A stretch of DNA of 64,000 bases. It comes from Xylophilus sp042867185. GTDB lineage: Bacteria; Pseudomonadota; Gammaproteobacteria; Burkholderiales; Burkholderiaceae_C. Of the stretch, positions 36,041 to 45,681 are shown one piece after another. The notes under the pieces are model-generated. The model saw only the letters and a list, made by a program, of their open reading frames with translations. It was not told the origin of the DNA and made no database searches. Numbering within the stretch: position 1 is the first letter of the stretch; each line of letters starts with the position of its first letter. Location: positions 62,001-126,000 of the forward strand of contig JBHZQV010000009.1 of the NCBI GenBank assembly GCA_042867185.1. The letters run 5' to 3'. The position numbers and the translations under genes are program-made.

Positions 36041-36059
36041 GTTAAGACATTGTTCTAAC
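36041..36059 (+). promoter_or_regulatory. Dyad operator of the MazEF-like pair
   Basis: GTTAAGACA-T-TGTTCTAAC is an imperfect 19-bp palindrome directly after the -10 and 10 bp before the antitoxin ATG, the expected place for binding by an AbrB-type antitoxin. Confidence 0.5.
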
Positions 36060-36069
36060 GGAGTTCGTC

Positions 36070-36324
36070 ATGGAAATCGCCATTCGGAAGATCGGCAACA
36101 GCAGGGGCGTGGTGCTGCCGAAGCCTCTGTTGGCGCAGGCCGGACTGGAGGACGAGTCGATCGCGCACATCGCGCTGGAGAACGGCACCATCGTCCTCAG
36201 CAAGCCGGCGAAGGCTGTGCGTGCAGGTTGGTCGGAGGCGGCCGCGGCGCTGGCGGCGGGTGGGGGCGACGCGTTGCTGATGGGCGAATTCGGCAATGCG
36301 GGCGACTCGGAGCTCGACTGGTGA
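36070..36324 (+). CDS. MazE-like AbrB-family antitoxin
   Basis: An 84-aa protein. The N-terminal SpoVT/AbrB swapped-hairpin DNA-binding domain is clear (IAIRKIGNSRGVVLPKPLLAQAGL), and the acidic tail (MGEFGNAGDSELDW) is the toxin-neutralising part. It should repress its own operon through the adjacent dyad and inhibit the MazF-like ribonuclease encoded next. Its stop overlaps the toxin GTG (GTGA), giving coupled synthesis in the usual antitoxin-first order. Confidence 0.9.
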   Translation: MEIAIRKIGNSRGVVLPKPLLAQAGLEDESIAHIALENGTIVLSKPAKAVRAGWSEAAAALAAGGGDALLMGEFGNAGDSELDW

Positions 36325-36638
36325 AGCGTGGAGACATCTGGCGGGTCAACCTGGACCCGACGGTCGGCAGCGAGATCCAGAAGTCCCGGCCGTGCGTGAT
36401 CGTCTCGCCCGCGGAACTGAACGACAACCTGCGCACGGTGCTGGTGGCGCCCATGACCTCCAAAGGCTTCGCCGCTCCGTTCAGGGTGCCGGTGACGCAT
36501 GCGGGCACCAAGGGTTTGATCGTGCTGGACCAGCTCCGGGCGGTGGACAAGACGCGGCTGGTCCGGAAGATGGGTGCCGTCTCCGCCAAGACCTTGGTGG
36601 GCGTGCTGGCCGCGCTGCAGGAATTGTTCGCCGAGTGA
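36321..36638 (+). CDS. MazF/PemK-family endoribonuclease toxin
   Basis: A 105-aa toxin. It has the family start KRGDIWRVNLDPTVGSEIQKSRP, with the basic RxR/Pro region of the active site, and VLVAPMTSKG followed by GLIVLDQLRAVDKTRLV, the conserved strand that carries the catalytic Thr region. MazF enzymes cut single-stranded mRNA at short motifs; the specificity here is unknown. The start is GTG at 36321, overlapping the antitoxin stop. Confidence 0.9.
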   Translation: MKRGDIWRVNLDPTVGSEIQKSRPCVIVSPAELNDNLRTVLVAPMTSKGFAAPFRVPVTHAGTKGLIVLDQLRAVDKTRLVRKMGAVSAKTLVGVLAALQELFAE

Positions 36639-36671
36639 AGCAACGCGGCGCGAGCGTGTCGTGGCGGCCGG

Positions 36672-37040
36672 TCACTCCAGCCCGAACGCCTCGCGCAGCG
36701 CCCCGCAGAAGGCGGCCGTGCCGCTGATCGACAGGCCCAGCGTGTGGCGCGGCGCGTCGGGCGTGCCGAGGTGCGCGTCCAGCGTGCCGCGCTCGGCGTC
36801 GAACCGCACGGCCACCGGCACGGTCAGCTCCTGGCGGGCATGCAGGTCGTAGCTCCAGCTGCCGCCGTCTTCCACCGGCGCGGGGCCGTCGGGAAAGTGG
36901 GCGTGCGCCCAGGCCAGCACCGCGGCGGCTTCGGCCTGCAGGGCGGGCCAGCGGGCGCCGTTGACGGTAGCCAGCGCGTCGAACAGGCCGGTGCCCTCGT
37001 CGTCTTCGCTGTAGTCGAAATCGAGGTAGATCAGTTGCAT
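36672..37040 (-). CDS. Conserved hypothetical protein, 122 aa
   Basis: No family can be named. The protein starts MQLIYLDFDYSEDDEGTGLFDALATV, has a SWSYDLHARQELTVPVAVRFD beta segment and a C-terminal helix. It looks like a soluble alpha/beta protein without signal or membrane segments. An in-frame ATG 9 nt upstream (37049) is an alternative start. It is divergent from the LysR gene and convergent with the toxin gene. Confidence 0.7.
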   Translation of the reverse strand: MQLIYLDFDYSEDDEGTGLFDALATVNGARWPALQAEAAAVLAWAHAHFPDGPAPVEDGGSWSYDLHARQELTVPVAVRFDAERGTLDAHLGTPDAPRHTLGLSISGTAAFCGALREAFGLE

Positions 37041-37154
37041 GGCCGGCATGATGCACCGGCGACGCGGGCCGATCCTCGCGCGCCGCTTGCGCGGTACAGT
37101 CGGCGCTCCGTCGCAGCGGTACGAAAGTCCTGCGGCACGGCGGCGGTCGCAGGC

Positions 37155-37170
37155 ATACGCGATCGCATAT
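37155..37170 (+). promoter_or_regulatory. Near-perfect 16-bp palindrome upstream of LysR gene
   Basis: ATACGCGATCGCATAT (14 of 16 symmetric) lies 22 bp before the LysR ATG. This is a likely autoregulatory LysR box in the divergent spacer. Confidence 0.5.
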
Positions 37171-37191
37171 GACCCGCATGCAGCCCCCGCT

Positions 37192-38124
37192 ATGAGAGAC
37201 CAAGCCCTTTTCGACAAGATCGACCTCCATCTCATAAGGGTCTTGCATACCGTGTTGATGGAACGCAGCGTATCGAGGGCCGCCGTGCGGCTGGGCATGC
37301 ACCAGCCGGCGGTCTCGGCCGCGCTGAAACGGCTGCGGGACCTGGCGGGCGACCCGCTGCTGGTGCGCTCCGGCGCCGGCATGGTGCCGACCGATGCCGG
37401 CCAGCGGATGCTGGAGCCGTCGGCCCGCATCCTGCGCGCGGCCGAGGTGCTGTTCACCGACGCCCGCGGCTTCGATCCGCAGACGGCCACCACCACCTTC
37501 CGGGTAGCCGCCAGCGACTACCTCGACCCGCTTTTTCTGCCGCAGCTGGTGGCACAGATCAAGGCGCAGGCGCCGCTCTGCCACATCGAGATCCACCCGC
37601 TCTCGGCCGACGCGCACTACCACGCCCACCTGGCGCAGGGCGACATCGACGTGGTGATCGGCAACTGGGGCGCGCCGCCGGAAGACCTGCACATGGGCCG
37701 GCTCTTCGGCGACGAGGTGGTCTGCCTGGTGCGCGCCGACCACCCGGCGGTGCGCCGCGGCTGGGACGCCGCCGCCTGGCTGGACGCCGAGCACATCGCC
37801 CCCACGCCCACCCACCCCGGCGCCCGCGGCGTGATCGACGACCATCTGGACACGCTGGGCCTGCAGCGCAACATCACCGCCCGCTGCGCCCACTTCGGCC
37901 TGATCCCGGCGATGGTGGCGCAGAGCTTGCTGGTGCTGACCACCGGCCGCCAGTACTGCGAGCGTTTCCTGGGCGCCGCGCCGCTGGCGATCCTGCCGCC
38001 GCCGATCGCGTTTCCCCGGCTGATGTACTACCAGCTCTGGCATGCACGCACCCATGCCTCGGCCTCCGGCGCCTGGCTGCGGGAGCGGGTCAAATCGGTG
38101 GCGGCCATGCTACGAAATGAATAG
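37192..38124 (+). CDS. LysR-family transcriptional regulator
   Basis: A 310-aa regulator of the NodD/LinR-like subgroup: HTH DLHLIRVLHTVLMERSVSRA and MHQPAVSAALKRLRDLAGD, then an effector domain containing FRVAASDYLDPLFLPQL. The ATG at 37192 is favoured over earlier in-frame codons because the HTH begins at once. The last five residues and the TAG stop are contained in a copy of the palindromic repeat (38109-38125). It is 103 bp upstream of the second BMP transporter operon in the same direction and probably controls it. Confidence 0.88.
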   Translation: MRDQALFDKIDLHLIRVLHTVLMERSVSRAAVRLGMHQPAVSAALKRLRDLAGDPLLVRSGAGMVPTDAGQRMLEPSARILRAAEVLFTDARGFDPQTATTTFRVAASDYLDPLFLPQLVAQIKAQAPLCHIEIHPLSADAHYHAHLAQGDIDVVIGNWGAPPEDLHMGRLFGDEVVCLVRADHPAVRRGWDAAAWLDAEHIAPTPTHPGARGVIDDHLDTLGLQRNITARCAHFGLIPAMVAQSLLVLTTGRQYCERFLGAAPLAILPPPIAFPRLMYYQLWHARTHASASGAWLRERVKSVAAMLRNE

Positions 38125-38147
38125 CGGTCAGCCGGCGACCCGCCTCG
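38109..38147 (+). repeat. GCTAT palindromic repeat, copy E (end of LysR gene)
   Basis: Reads GCTACGAAATGAATAGC, spacer GGTCA, then GCCGGCGACCCGCC. Similarity to copies F and G continues to about 38170 (GGCTAC and GAAAACC blocks). The core supplies the LysR stop codon. Confidence 0.7.
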
Positions 38148-38227
38148 ACCCTGGCTACCTTTCATCCAAGAAAACCCGATTTCCGCCGCGCTGCGGAGCC
38201 CACGACACGAAAAGCGACAATCCCGGC

Positions 38228-39780
<1,553 letters not shown>

Positions 39781-39787
<7 letters not shown>

Positions 39788-40884
39788 AGCTCGAACCCCG
39801 CCCGCAGCCGTCGAAGCACTGGAGCTACGCCTCGCCGCTGCTGGCGCTGGCCGTGACCGTGGTGATCGGCGTGCTGCTGTTCAGCGCCCTGGGCAAGGAC
39901 CCGGTGCGCGGGCTGCAGGTGTTTTTCTGGGAGCCGATCAAGTCGACCTACGCGCTGGGCGAGCTGATGGTCAAGGCCACGCCGCTGCTGCTGATCGCCC
40001 TCGGGCTGGCGGTGTGCTTTCGGTCCAACGTCTGGAACATCGGCGCCGAGGGCCAGTTCGTGATCGGCGCGGTGGCCGCCGGCGGCGTGGCGCTGCTGGC
40101 CGACAAGACCACCGGGCCCTGGATCGTGCCGGCGATCCTGCTGGCCGGCGTGGCGGGCGGCATGGCCTGGGCGGCGCTGGTGGCGCTGCTGCGCGACAGG
40201 TTCAACGCCAACGAGATCCTGGTCAGCCTGATGCTGGTCTACGTCGGCGTGCTGGTGCTGGGCTACCTGGTCTACGGGCCATGGAAGGACCCGGCCGGCT
40301 ACAACTTTCCGCAGACCAAGACCTTCGACGCGGTGACCCAGATCCCGCGGCTGATGCAGGGCTCGCGCATGGGCATCGGCCTGCTGATCGCGCTGGCCGG
40401 GGCGGCGGCGCTGTGGATCTTTTTGTTTCGCACCAAGGCCGGTTTCGCCCAGCAGGTGGGTGGGCTGGCGCCGGCCGCGGCCCGGTATGCGGGTTTCTCG
40501 TCGCGCAAGGCGCTGTGGATCGCGCTGCTTGTCTCCGGCGGCGCGGCCGGCCTGGCCGGTGCGCTGGAGGTGGCGGGGCCGGTGGGCCAGCTCACGCCGT
40601 ACATCCCGGCGGGCTACGGCTTCGCCGCGATCATCGTCGCCTTCGTCGGGCGGCTGCATCCGGTGGGCATGGTGCTGTCTGCCGTGCTGATGAGCATGTT
40701 CTACATCGGCGGGGAGCTGGCGCAGTCGCGCCTGGGGCTGCCGAAATCCTTGACCGGCGTGTTCCAGGGCCTGCTGCTCTTCACGCTCCTGGCCTGCGAC
40801 ACGCTGATCGCCTACAGGATCACGTTCGCCCCCAGGCCGCGCGCTGTGCGGCTTGGCCCGCCCCCTGCGGACGTGAAGGGCTGA
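39781..40884 (+). CDS. BMP-family nucleoside ABC transporter, permease 1 (second system)
   Basis: A 367-aa inner-membrane permease with the NupP-type signature SNVWNIGAEGQFVIGAVAAG and the ATPase-contact loop QVGGLAPAAARYAGFSSRKA. The ATG at 39781 overlaps the ATPase stop. It shares design with the first system permease (19072-20205) but lacks its long N-terminal tail. The second permease starts 1 nt after its stop. Confidence 0.9.
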
Positions 40885-40885
40885 G

Positions 40886-41806
40886 ATGGAATCCTACGCA
40901 CTGCTTTTCGCGGCGACGCTGTCGGCCGGCACCGTGCTGGCGCTGGCCGCGCTGGGCCTGCTGATCAACGAGAAGGCCGGCATCGTCAACCTGGGGGCCG
41001 AGGGCATGATGCTCTGCGCCGCGATCGCCGGCTTCGCCACCACGGTCCACACCGGCAGCCATGCGCTGGGCTTCGCGGCCGGCATGGCCGCGGGCGCGGC
41101 GCTGGCCGTGGTGTTCGGCGTGCTGGTGATCTGGCTCAACACCAACCAGTACGCGACCGGGCTGGCGCTGTCGCTGTTCGGCACCGGTTTTTCGGCCTTC
41201 GTCGGCATCTCGTACGTGCAGGCCAGGCTGCCTGAGAGCACCCGCTTCGTGGTGCCGTTGCTGGGCGACATTCCCGTTCTGGGACCGGCGCTGTTCCGCC
41301 AGCATCCGCTGGTCTACGGCGCGATGCTGCTGACCGCCGGGCTGGTCTGGTTCCTGTACCGCTCGCGTGCCGGGCTGGTGCTGCGGTCGGTGGGCGAATC
41401 GCCCGAGTCGGCCCATGCGCTGGGCTACCCGGTGCGGCGCATCCGGCTGGCGGCGGTGGTGGCGGGCGGCGCGCTCTGCGGCCTGGCGGGCGCCTACATC
41501 TCCACCGTCTATACGCCGCTGTGGGTCGAGGGCATGGTCGCCGGCCGCGGCTGGATCGCCCTGGCGCTCACCACCTTCGCCACCTGGCGGCCGGCACGGG
41601 TATTGCTGGGTGCCTACCTGTTCGGCGGCGTGACGATGCTGCAGTTCCACCTGCAGGCGGTCGGCGTGGCGGTGCCGAGCCAGCTGCTCAGCATGCTGCC
41701 CTACCTGGCGACCATCGTGGTGCTGGCGCTGATCTCGCGCAACCCGGCCTGGATCCGCATCAACATGCCGGCCTCGCTGGGGAAACCCTTCTATCCTGGG
41801 TCATGA
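40886..41806 (+). CDS. BMP-family nucleoside ABC transporter, permease 2 (second system)
   Basis: A 306-aa permease: LLINEKAGIVNLGAEGMMLC, TNQYATGLALSLFGTGFSAF and the coupling loop RSVGESPESAHALGYPVRRI match the NupQ type. Together with permease 1 it forms the channel of a nucleoside or base importer. The BMP lipoprotein gene follows after 88 bp. Confidence 0.9.
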   Translation: MESYALLFAATLSAGTVLALAALGLLINEKAGIVNLGAEGMMLCAAIAGFATTVHTGSHALGFAAGMAAGAALAVVFGVLVIWLNTNQYATGLALSLFGTGFSAFVGISYVQARLPESTRFVVPLLGDIPVLGPALFRQHPLVYGAMLLTAGLVWFLYRSRAGLVLRSVGESPESAHALGYPVRRIRLAAVVAGGALCGLAGAYISTVYTPLWVEGMVAGRGWIALALTTFATWRPARVLLGAYLFGGVTMLQFHLQAVGVAVPSQLLSMLPYLATIVVLALISRNPAWIRINMPASLGKPFYPGS

Positions 41807-41894
41807 TGCGGCGCGGCCCCGCAACCGCCGCATCGCCGTCCGCCCCGCTGTCCGCCCACCCGTTTTTTAGCAACCTGAGAGAGAGAAGAACGCC

Positions 41895-43049
41895 ATGACC
41901 GACCTGACCAAACGATCCCTCCTGCGCGTGGCCGCCCTGACGGCCGTGGCCTCCGCGGCCCTGGTGGGCTGCGGCAAGAAGGAAGAGCCGGCACCGGTGG
42001 CCGCCACCACCCCGGCACCCGCCGCCGCTGCGCCCGCCGCCGCCACCGGCCCGCTGAAGATCGCCTTCGCGTACGTCGGCCCGGTGGGCGACGGCGGCTG
42101 GTCCTTCGCGCACGACAACGGTCGCAAGGCGATCGAGAAGGAGTTCGGCGACAAGGTGGTGACCAGTTTTGTCGAGAGCGTGCCCGAGTCGGCCGACGCC
42201 GAGCGGGTGCTGCGCGACATGGCCAGCCAGGGCAACAAGCTGATCTTCGGCACCACCTTCGGCTACATGGAAACGATCCAGAAGATCGCCCCCGATTTCA
42301 AGGATGTGAAGTTCGAGCACGCCACCGGCTACAAGACCGCCGAGAACGTCCGCACCTACGACAGCCGCACCTACGAAGGCGCCTACATGGCCGGCGTGAT
42401 CGCCGGTGCCATGACCAAGTCGAACGTGCTGGGCGTGGTCGGCTCGGTGCCGATCCCCGAGGTGATCCGCAACATCAACAGCTTCACGCTGGGTGCCCAG
42501 TCGGTCAACCCCAAGATCAGCACCAAGGTGGTCTGGGTCAACGAATGGTTCAGCCCGCCCAAGGAAACCGAAGCCGCCACCTCGCTGATCAACGGCGGCG
42601 CCGACATCCTGTTCCAGAACACCGATTCGCCCGCCGTGCTGAAGACCGCGCAAGAGAAGGGCAAGCGCGCCTTCGGCTGGGACAGCGACATGACAGCCTA
42701 CGGCCCCAAGGCCCATCTGGGCTCGGCCGTGATCAACTGGGGCCCCTACTACGTCAAGGCCACCAAGGACGCGCTGGAAGGCACCTGGACGACCGGCAAG
42801 AGCTGGTGGGGCGTGAAGGAAGGCGCGATCGACATCGTTTCCATCGCCGAGGACGTGCCTGCCGAAACCAAGGCCAAGATCGACCAGATCAAGGCCGGCC
42901 TGAAGGACGGCAGCTTCTCGATCTGGAAGGGCCCGATGGTCGACAACACCGGCAAGGAACAGCTGGCCGCCGAAAAGGTCGCGGACGACGCGTTCCTGGG
43001 TGGGGTGAAGTTCTATGTCAAGGGCGTGGAAGGGACTGTGCCGAACTGA
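41895..43049 (+). CDS. BMP-family ABC transporter substrate-binding lipoprotein (second system)
   Basis: A 384-aa protein with a lipobox ALVGC26 after a Tat/Sec-like signal, then an Ala/Pro linker and a Bmp domain (IAFAYVGPVGDGGWSFAHDNG). Unlike the first system's soluble BMP protein, this one is predicted to be lipid-anchored. ADILFQNTDSPAVLKTAQEKG and FGWDSDMTAYGP line the binding cleft in the family. A strong intrinsic terminator follows at 43104-43126, ending the operon. Confidence 0.92.
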   Translation: MTDLTKRSLLRVAALTAVASAALVGCGKKEEPAPVAATTPAPAAAAPAAATGPLKIAFAYVGPVGDGGWSFAHDNGRKAIEKEFGDKVVTSFVESVPESADAERVLRDMASQGNKLIFGTTFGYMETIQKIAPDFKDVKFEHATGYKTAENVRTYDSRTYEGAYMAGVIAGAMTKSNVLGVVGSVPIPEVIRNINSFTLGAQSVNPKISTKVVWVNEWFSPPKETEAATSLINGGADILFQNTDSPAVLKTAQEKGKRAFGWDSDMTAYGPKAHLGSAVINWGPYYVKATKDALEGTWTTGKSWWGVKEGAIDIVSIAEDVPAETKAKIDQIKAGLKDGSFSIWKGPMVDNTGKEQLAAEKVADDAFLGGVKFYVKGVEGTVPN

Positions 43050-43103
43050 GGCGGTGTCGCCTTCGGGGGCTGTGCGGTAGCCGGCCCCGGGACCGCTTTG
43101 TTC

Positions 43104-43126
43104 AAAAGCCGCCTTGTGCGGCTTTT
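43104..43126 (+). terminator. Intrinsic terminator of the second BMP operon
   Basis: A perfect 9-bp stem AAAAGCCGC/GCGGCTTTT with a CTTGT loop, 55 bp after the BMP stop. The A-tract makes it usable from both sides. Confidence 0.85.
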
Positions 43127-43179
43127 GTGCTTTCTGGGATCGACAGTGGCATCGACCTTCCGGGATGCGACTGTCCGCC

Positions 43180-43794
43180 TCAGCCTGTCAGCCGGTTGCG
43201 GATAAAAAGGTCCGGATCGGGAAAATCGTCATCATCGGAGTCCGACTGCACTTCCTTCAGCAGCTGTCCTGCGCGATCGGTCGAGACATCGTGTCCCGCC
43301 CTCTTCATTTCTTTTTTGAAAACTTTGGCATTCGCCCCGGCGGGGCTGCTTTTTGAGCCCAGTACATATTTGGCCGGAATCGAATCGGTCGTGCAAACTG
43401 CGGGTTCGCCCGTGCGCGGATCGGTTTCCAGGTTGAAGTTGCTCTTGACGCCGATCGTGCGCACAAGGGCCGGATTGTTCATATCCGCAAACATGGCAAA
43501 GTCTTTCGCCATTCTGCGATCGCTGGCAAAGTAATGCTGGTTTCGCGCTTCGCTTTTTGCAGGATCGCTGAAGCTCATGAACATATCGCCACCCGTGGTG
43601 GCGCCTTCCTTCTTTAATCGCTTCGAGAAACCCGATTCTCGAAGCGATCTCAAATGCTCATGTTTGGTGCCGTGCCACAGGACGCTTTGTCTGTAGACAT
43701 CCTTCGCTGCGTCTCGCAAATCCTCGTCATGTGTCGAGGAGGGGCTGGAGACGACGTTCGAACTTGAGGAGAAGGAGTTGAAAAAGCTTTTCAT
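43180..43794 (-). CDS. Candidate type III effector with PARP-like ADP-ribosyltransferase motifs
   Basis: A 204-aa protein in low-GC DNA, with no Sec signal. The first 25 residues are very Ser-rich (FFNSFSSSSNVVSSPSS), as in type III secretion signals. LWH41GT with a following SLRESGF, and HY88FASDRRMAKDFA, resemble the first two motifs of the H-Y-E class of ADP-ribosyltransferases; the Glu is not certain. A perfect PIP box lies 69 bp upstream of the ATG, as expected for an HrpX-controlled gene. The C-terminus is acidic. The enzymatic assignment is a motif reading only. Confidence 0.6.
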   Translation of the reverse strand: MKSFFNSFSSSSNVVSSPSSTHDEDLRDAAKDVYRQSVLWHGTKHEHLRSLRESGFSKRLKKEGATTGGDMFMSFSDPAKSEARNQHYFASDRRMAKDFAMFADMNNPALVRTIGVKSNFNLETDPRTGEPAVCTTDSIPAKYVLGSKSSPAGANAKVFKKEMKRAGHDVSTDRAGQLLKEVQSDSDDDDFPDPDLFIRNRLTG

Positions 43795-44212
43795 CGCAGT
43801 TCCGTTCGGCTAGTGGATGTCGGCGAATGTCCGTCATCCATCGAGAGCTATCACTTCGGCATACGAATTCATTCCTGAAGATGCGAAGCAGGCATCGCAA
43901 TCACATACTGCGATCGCCGTAGGGGAGGGCTGGCAGCAGCCTTGTCCAACCCTTCACCATCGCTGTGGTCATTCCTGATGCGCCCTGTGGCAAGCAAAGG
44001 GGAGTTTCCATACGGAAGCTTATGCGCAATGGTCAGTCACTATCAAGTTCGGCTTATCGCGATTGGATAGGTGCAGACGCAACTGCCACTTGCATGTCGT
44101 TACGTTCTCATCGTTTTCTCCTAACCCCCATGCAACTATTCACCGAATATACTGAGTGCGAACAATACTCGTTTATTTTGTTCGCTTCTGAACCAAAGCG
44201 CGGGGACTCACA
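43795..44212. promoter_or_regulatory. 418-bp low-GC divergent spacer
   Basis: Holds the PIP box for the effector candidate on the minus strand, and on the plus strand a TATACT (44148-44153) that may be a -10 for the downstream exported protein. An 83-codon plus-strand ORF (43965-44216) is not supported by composition or a ribosome site. Confidence 0.5.
43863..43887 (-). promoter_or_regulatory. PIP box (HrpX/HrpB-type plant-inducible promoter element)
   Basis: The minus strand reads TTCGC, exactly 15 nt, then TTCGT, which fits the TTCGB-N15-TTCGB consensus in full. It ends 69 bp before the effector candidate ATG. A matching -10 at 30-32 bp was not clear. Confidence 0.7.
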
Positions 44213-45175
44213 ATGAGAAATTCAAGTTTGGTGCTGGCCGCGGCGATCGCTGTTGCATCGACTTTTGCTATTTATGTATTTGCCACCAGGCAAGACGCTG
44301 ACCAGCACCCTCCGGTCAAGCTTGCCGAGAATCCTGCGATCTCTCCATCGTTGCTTGCATTCCCCGGTGCTTCTTCAGGGCGCGCTCGGGAACAGGGAGA
44401 GAGTCGGCACGCACAGGTCGGTGGAGAGAATTCGTCGTCGTTCGCCAATCTTTCTTTGAGAGATGCGCTGAGTCCGACGACGCCCCCCGCTCATCCGGTC
44501 TGGGAGCTATTGGCCGACTACAAAAAGAAGGCGCATCCCACCAAGGGGGACCAAGCGGAGCTTGTTTCCGCAATCTCGTACTGCTTGAACATGGATGGCA
44601 GTGTTCAGGCACTGGCGACGGTGCAGGGTCAAGGCAAGGCAGCTCCCGGTGAAATTCAAGGTCTGCAATCGAACATCGGCAATCTTGCAAAGTATTGCGC
44701 TCGACTATTGCCGGCCGATTACCGCGTGCGGTCCGATATTGCGCGAGAGGAAGCGAAGCACGGTGATGTGAACGCGATGGAGGCCTTTTTGGAAATGGGC
44801 CCGCAGGGCGTGTGGCCCTCTTCGGCCAGACCTGCAAATCGCACACCCGACGAACTGAAGGCATGGGAAATCGAGGCTGTCGGTTATGTCAAGCAAGCAG
44901 CCGGGTTGGGAAGGCGCTCGGCTCTTCAAACGCTGGCGATGGTGTACAGCACGGCTCCCTCGTCGTCGGGACCAGAGGAGCCAACGGCATTTTCAAGTTT
45001 CTACGATCCTGCCACCGCGTATCTGTACGCCTATGCCTGGGTCGGCAATGTCGAGTCCACAACAAGTCCTTCGACACGGAAGAGTTTGCAGCTTTATCTG
45101 GCCAGGTACGAGAAAGGAGTAGATGCACAACAAAAAGCCGAAGCGCAAAAGCAGGCGCAGAAGTTCATCAATTGA
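44213..45175 (+). CDS. Exported protein of unknown function, 320 aa
   Basis: No family is recognised with confidence. Residues 5-24 form a signal peptide or membrane anchor. The rest is helical and soluble, with segments such as YVKQAAGLGRRSALQTLAMVYS and AYLYAYAWVGNV that resemble Sel1/TPR-type repeats. GC content and codon use are well below the flanks, suggesting transfer. It is followed after 20 bp by another small exported protein, probably in the same transcript. Confidence 0.65.
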   Translation: MRNSSLVLAAAIAVASTFAIYVFATRQDADQHPPVKLAENPAISPSLLAFPGASSGRAREQGESRHAQVGGENSSSFANLSLRDALSPTTPPAHPVWELLADYKKKAHPTKGDQAELVSAISYCLNMDGSVQALATVQGQGKAAPGEIQGLQSNIGNLAKYCARLLPADYRVRSDIAREEAKHGDVNAMEAFLEMGPQGVWPSSARPANRTPDELKAWEIEAVGYVKQAAGLGRRSALQTLAMVYSTAPSSSGPEEPTAFSSFYDPATAYLYAYAWVGNVESTTSPSTRKSLQLYLARYEKGVDAQQKAEAQKQAQKFIN

Positions 45176-45195
45176 TTTGGAGCAAGGGAGAAATC

Positions 45196-45474
45196 ATGCG
45201 AAGAAGCAAATCGATTTTATGGCTGTTGGCTGCATTGGCACTCGTTGTCTACGCGGCGGATTATGGCCGTTACCGCTGCGACGCTTGTGCGGTAGCAATG
45301 AGTCCGATCGATGTGAGAAGCTTTATCAGTGTCTTTGTCAATCCGAACGTTGGGATGTGGCAAGCCAAAGATACCGTCTCCATCTGCAATGGTTCTACGT
45401 GTACCCAATACATCACTGCGCATCAAGGTACTGTGTGGAGTGTGGCGACATCGGAGGGTTGCAACCTGGTTTGA
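45196..45474 (+). CDS. Small exported Cys-rich protein, 92 aa
   Basis: Signal peptide or N-terminal anchor (residues 5-22), then five cysteines at 28, 31, 64, 69 and 89, suggesting disulfides in the periplasm or outside. The ATG at 45196 has AGGGAG 5 nt upstream. No family is recognised. It belongs to the low-GC segment downstream of the effector candidate. Confidence 0.65.
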   Translation: MRRSKSILWLLAALALVVYAADYGRYRCDACAVAMSPIDVRSFISVFVNPNVGMWQAKDTVSICNGSTCTQYITAHQGTVWSVATSEGCNLV

Positions 45475-45681
45475 GGCCGTGCAACGGTGATCAGCCAAAC
45501 GGTTACGACGGTAGCTGCCTCTAGGGACATGCGCTTCCGATTGAAGGTTTAGCTACTGCGTGCTGCACCCGCAACAAAGTACGCGGAGGCGGGCAGCGCG
45601 CAGCGCAGATGCGCCCAAAGCACTACCGATCGCTTATGAGCGCATCGATGCCAAAAGAGCGACCAGCCCTGCCCCAAGCCC

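Noticed and set aside
43965..44216. 83-codon plus-strand ORF overlapping the start of the 320-aa exported protein
   Set aside because: No ribosome site, no hydrophobic or domain features, and it lies in a promoter-bearing low-GC spacer where such frames arise by chance.
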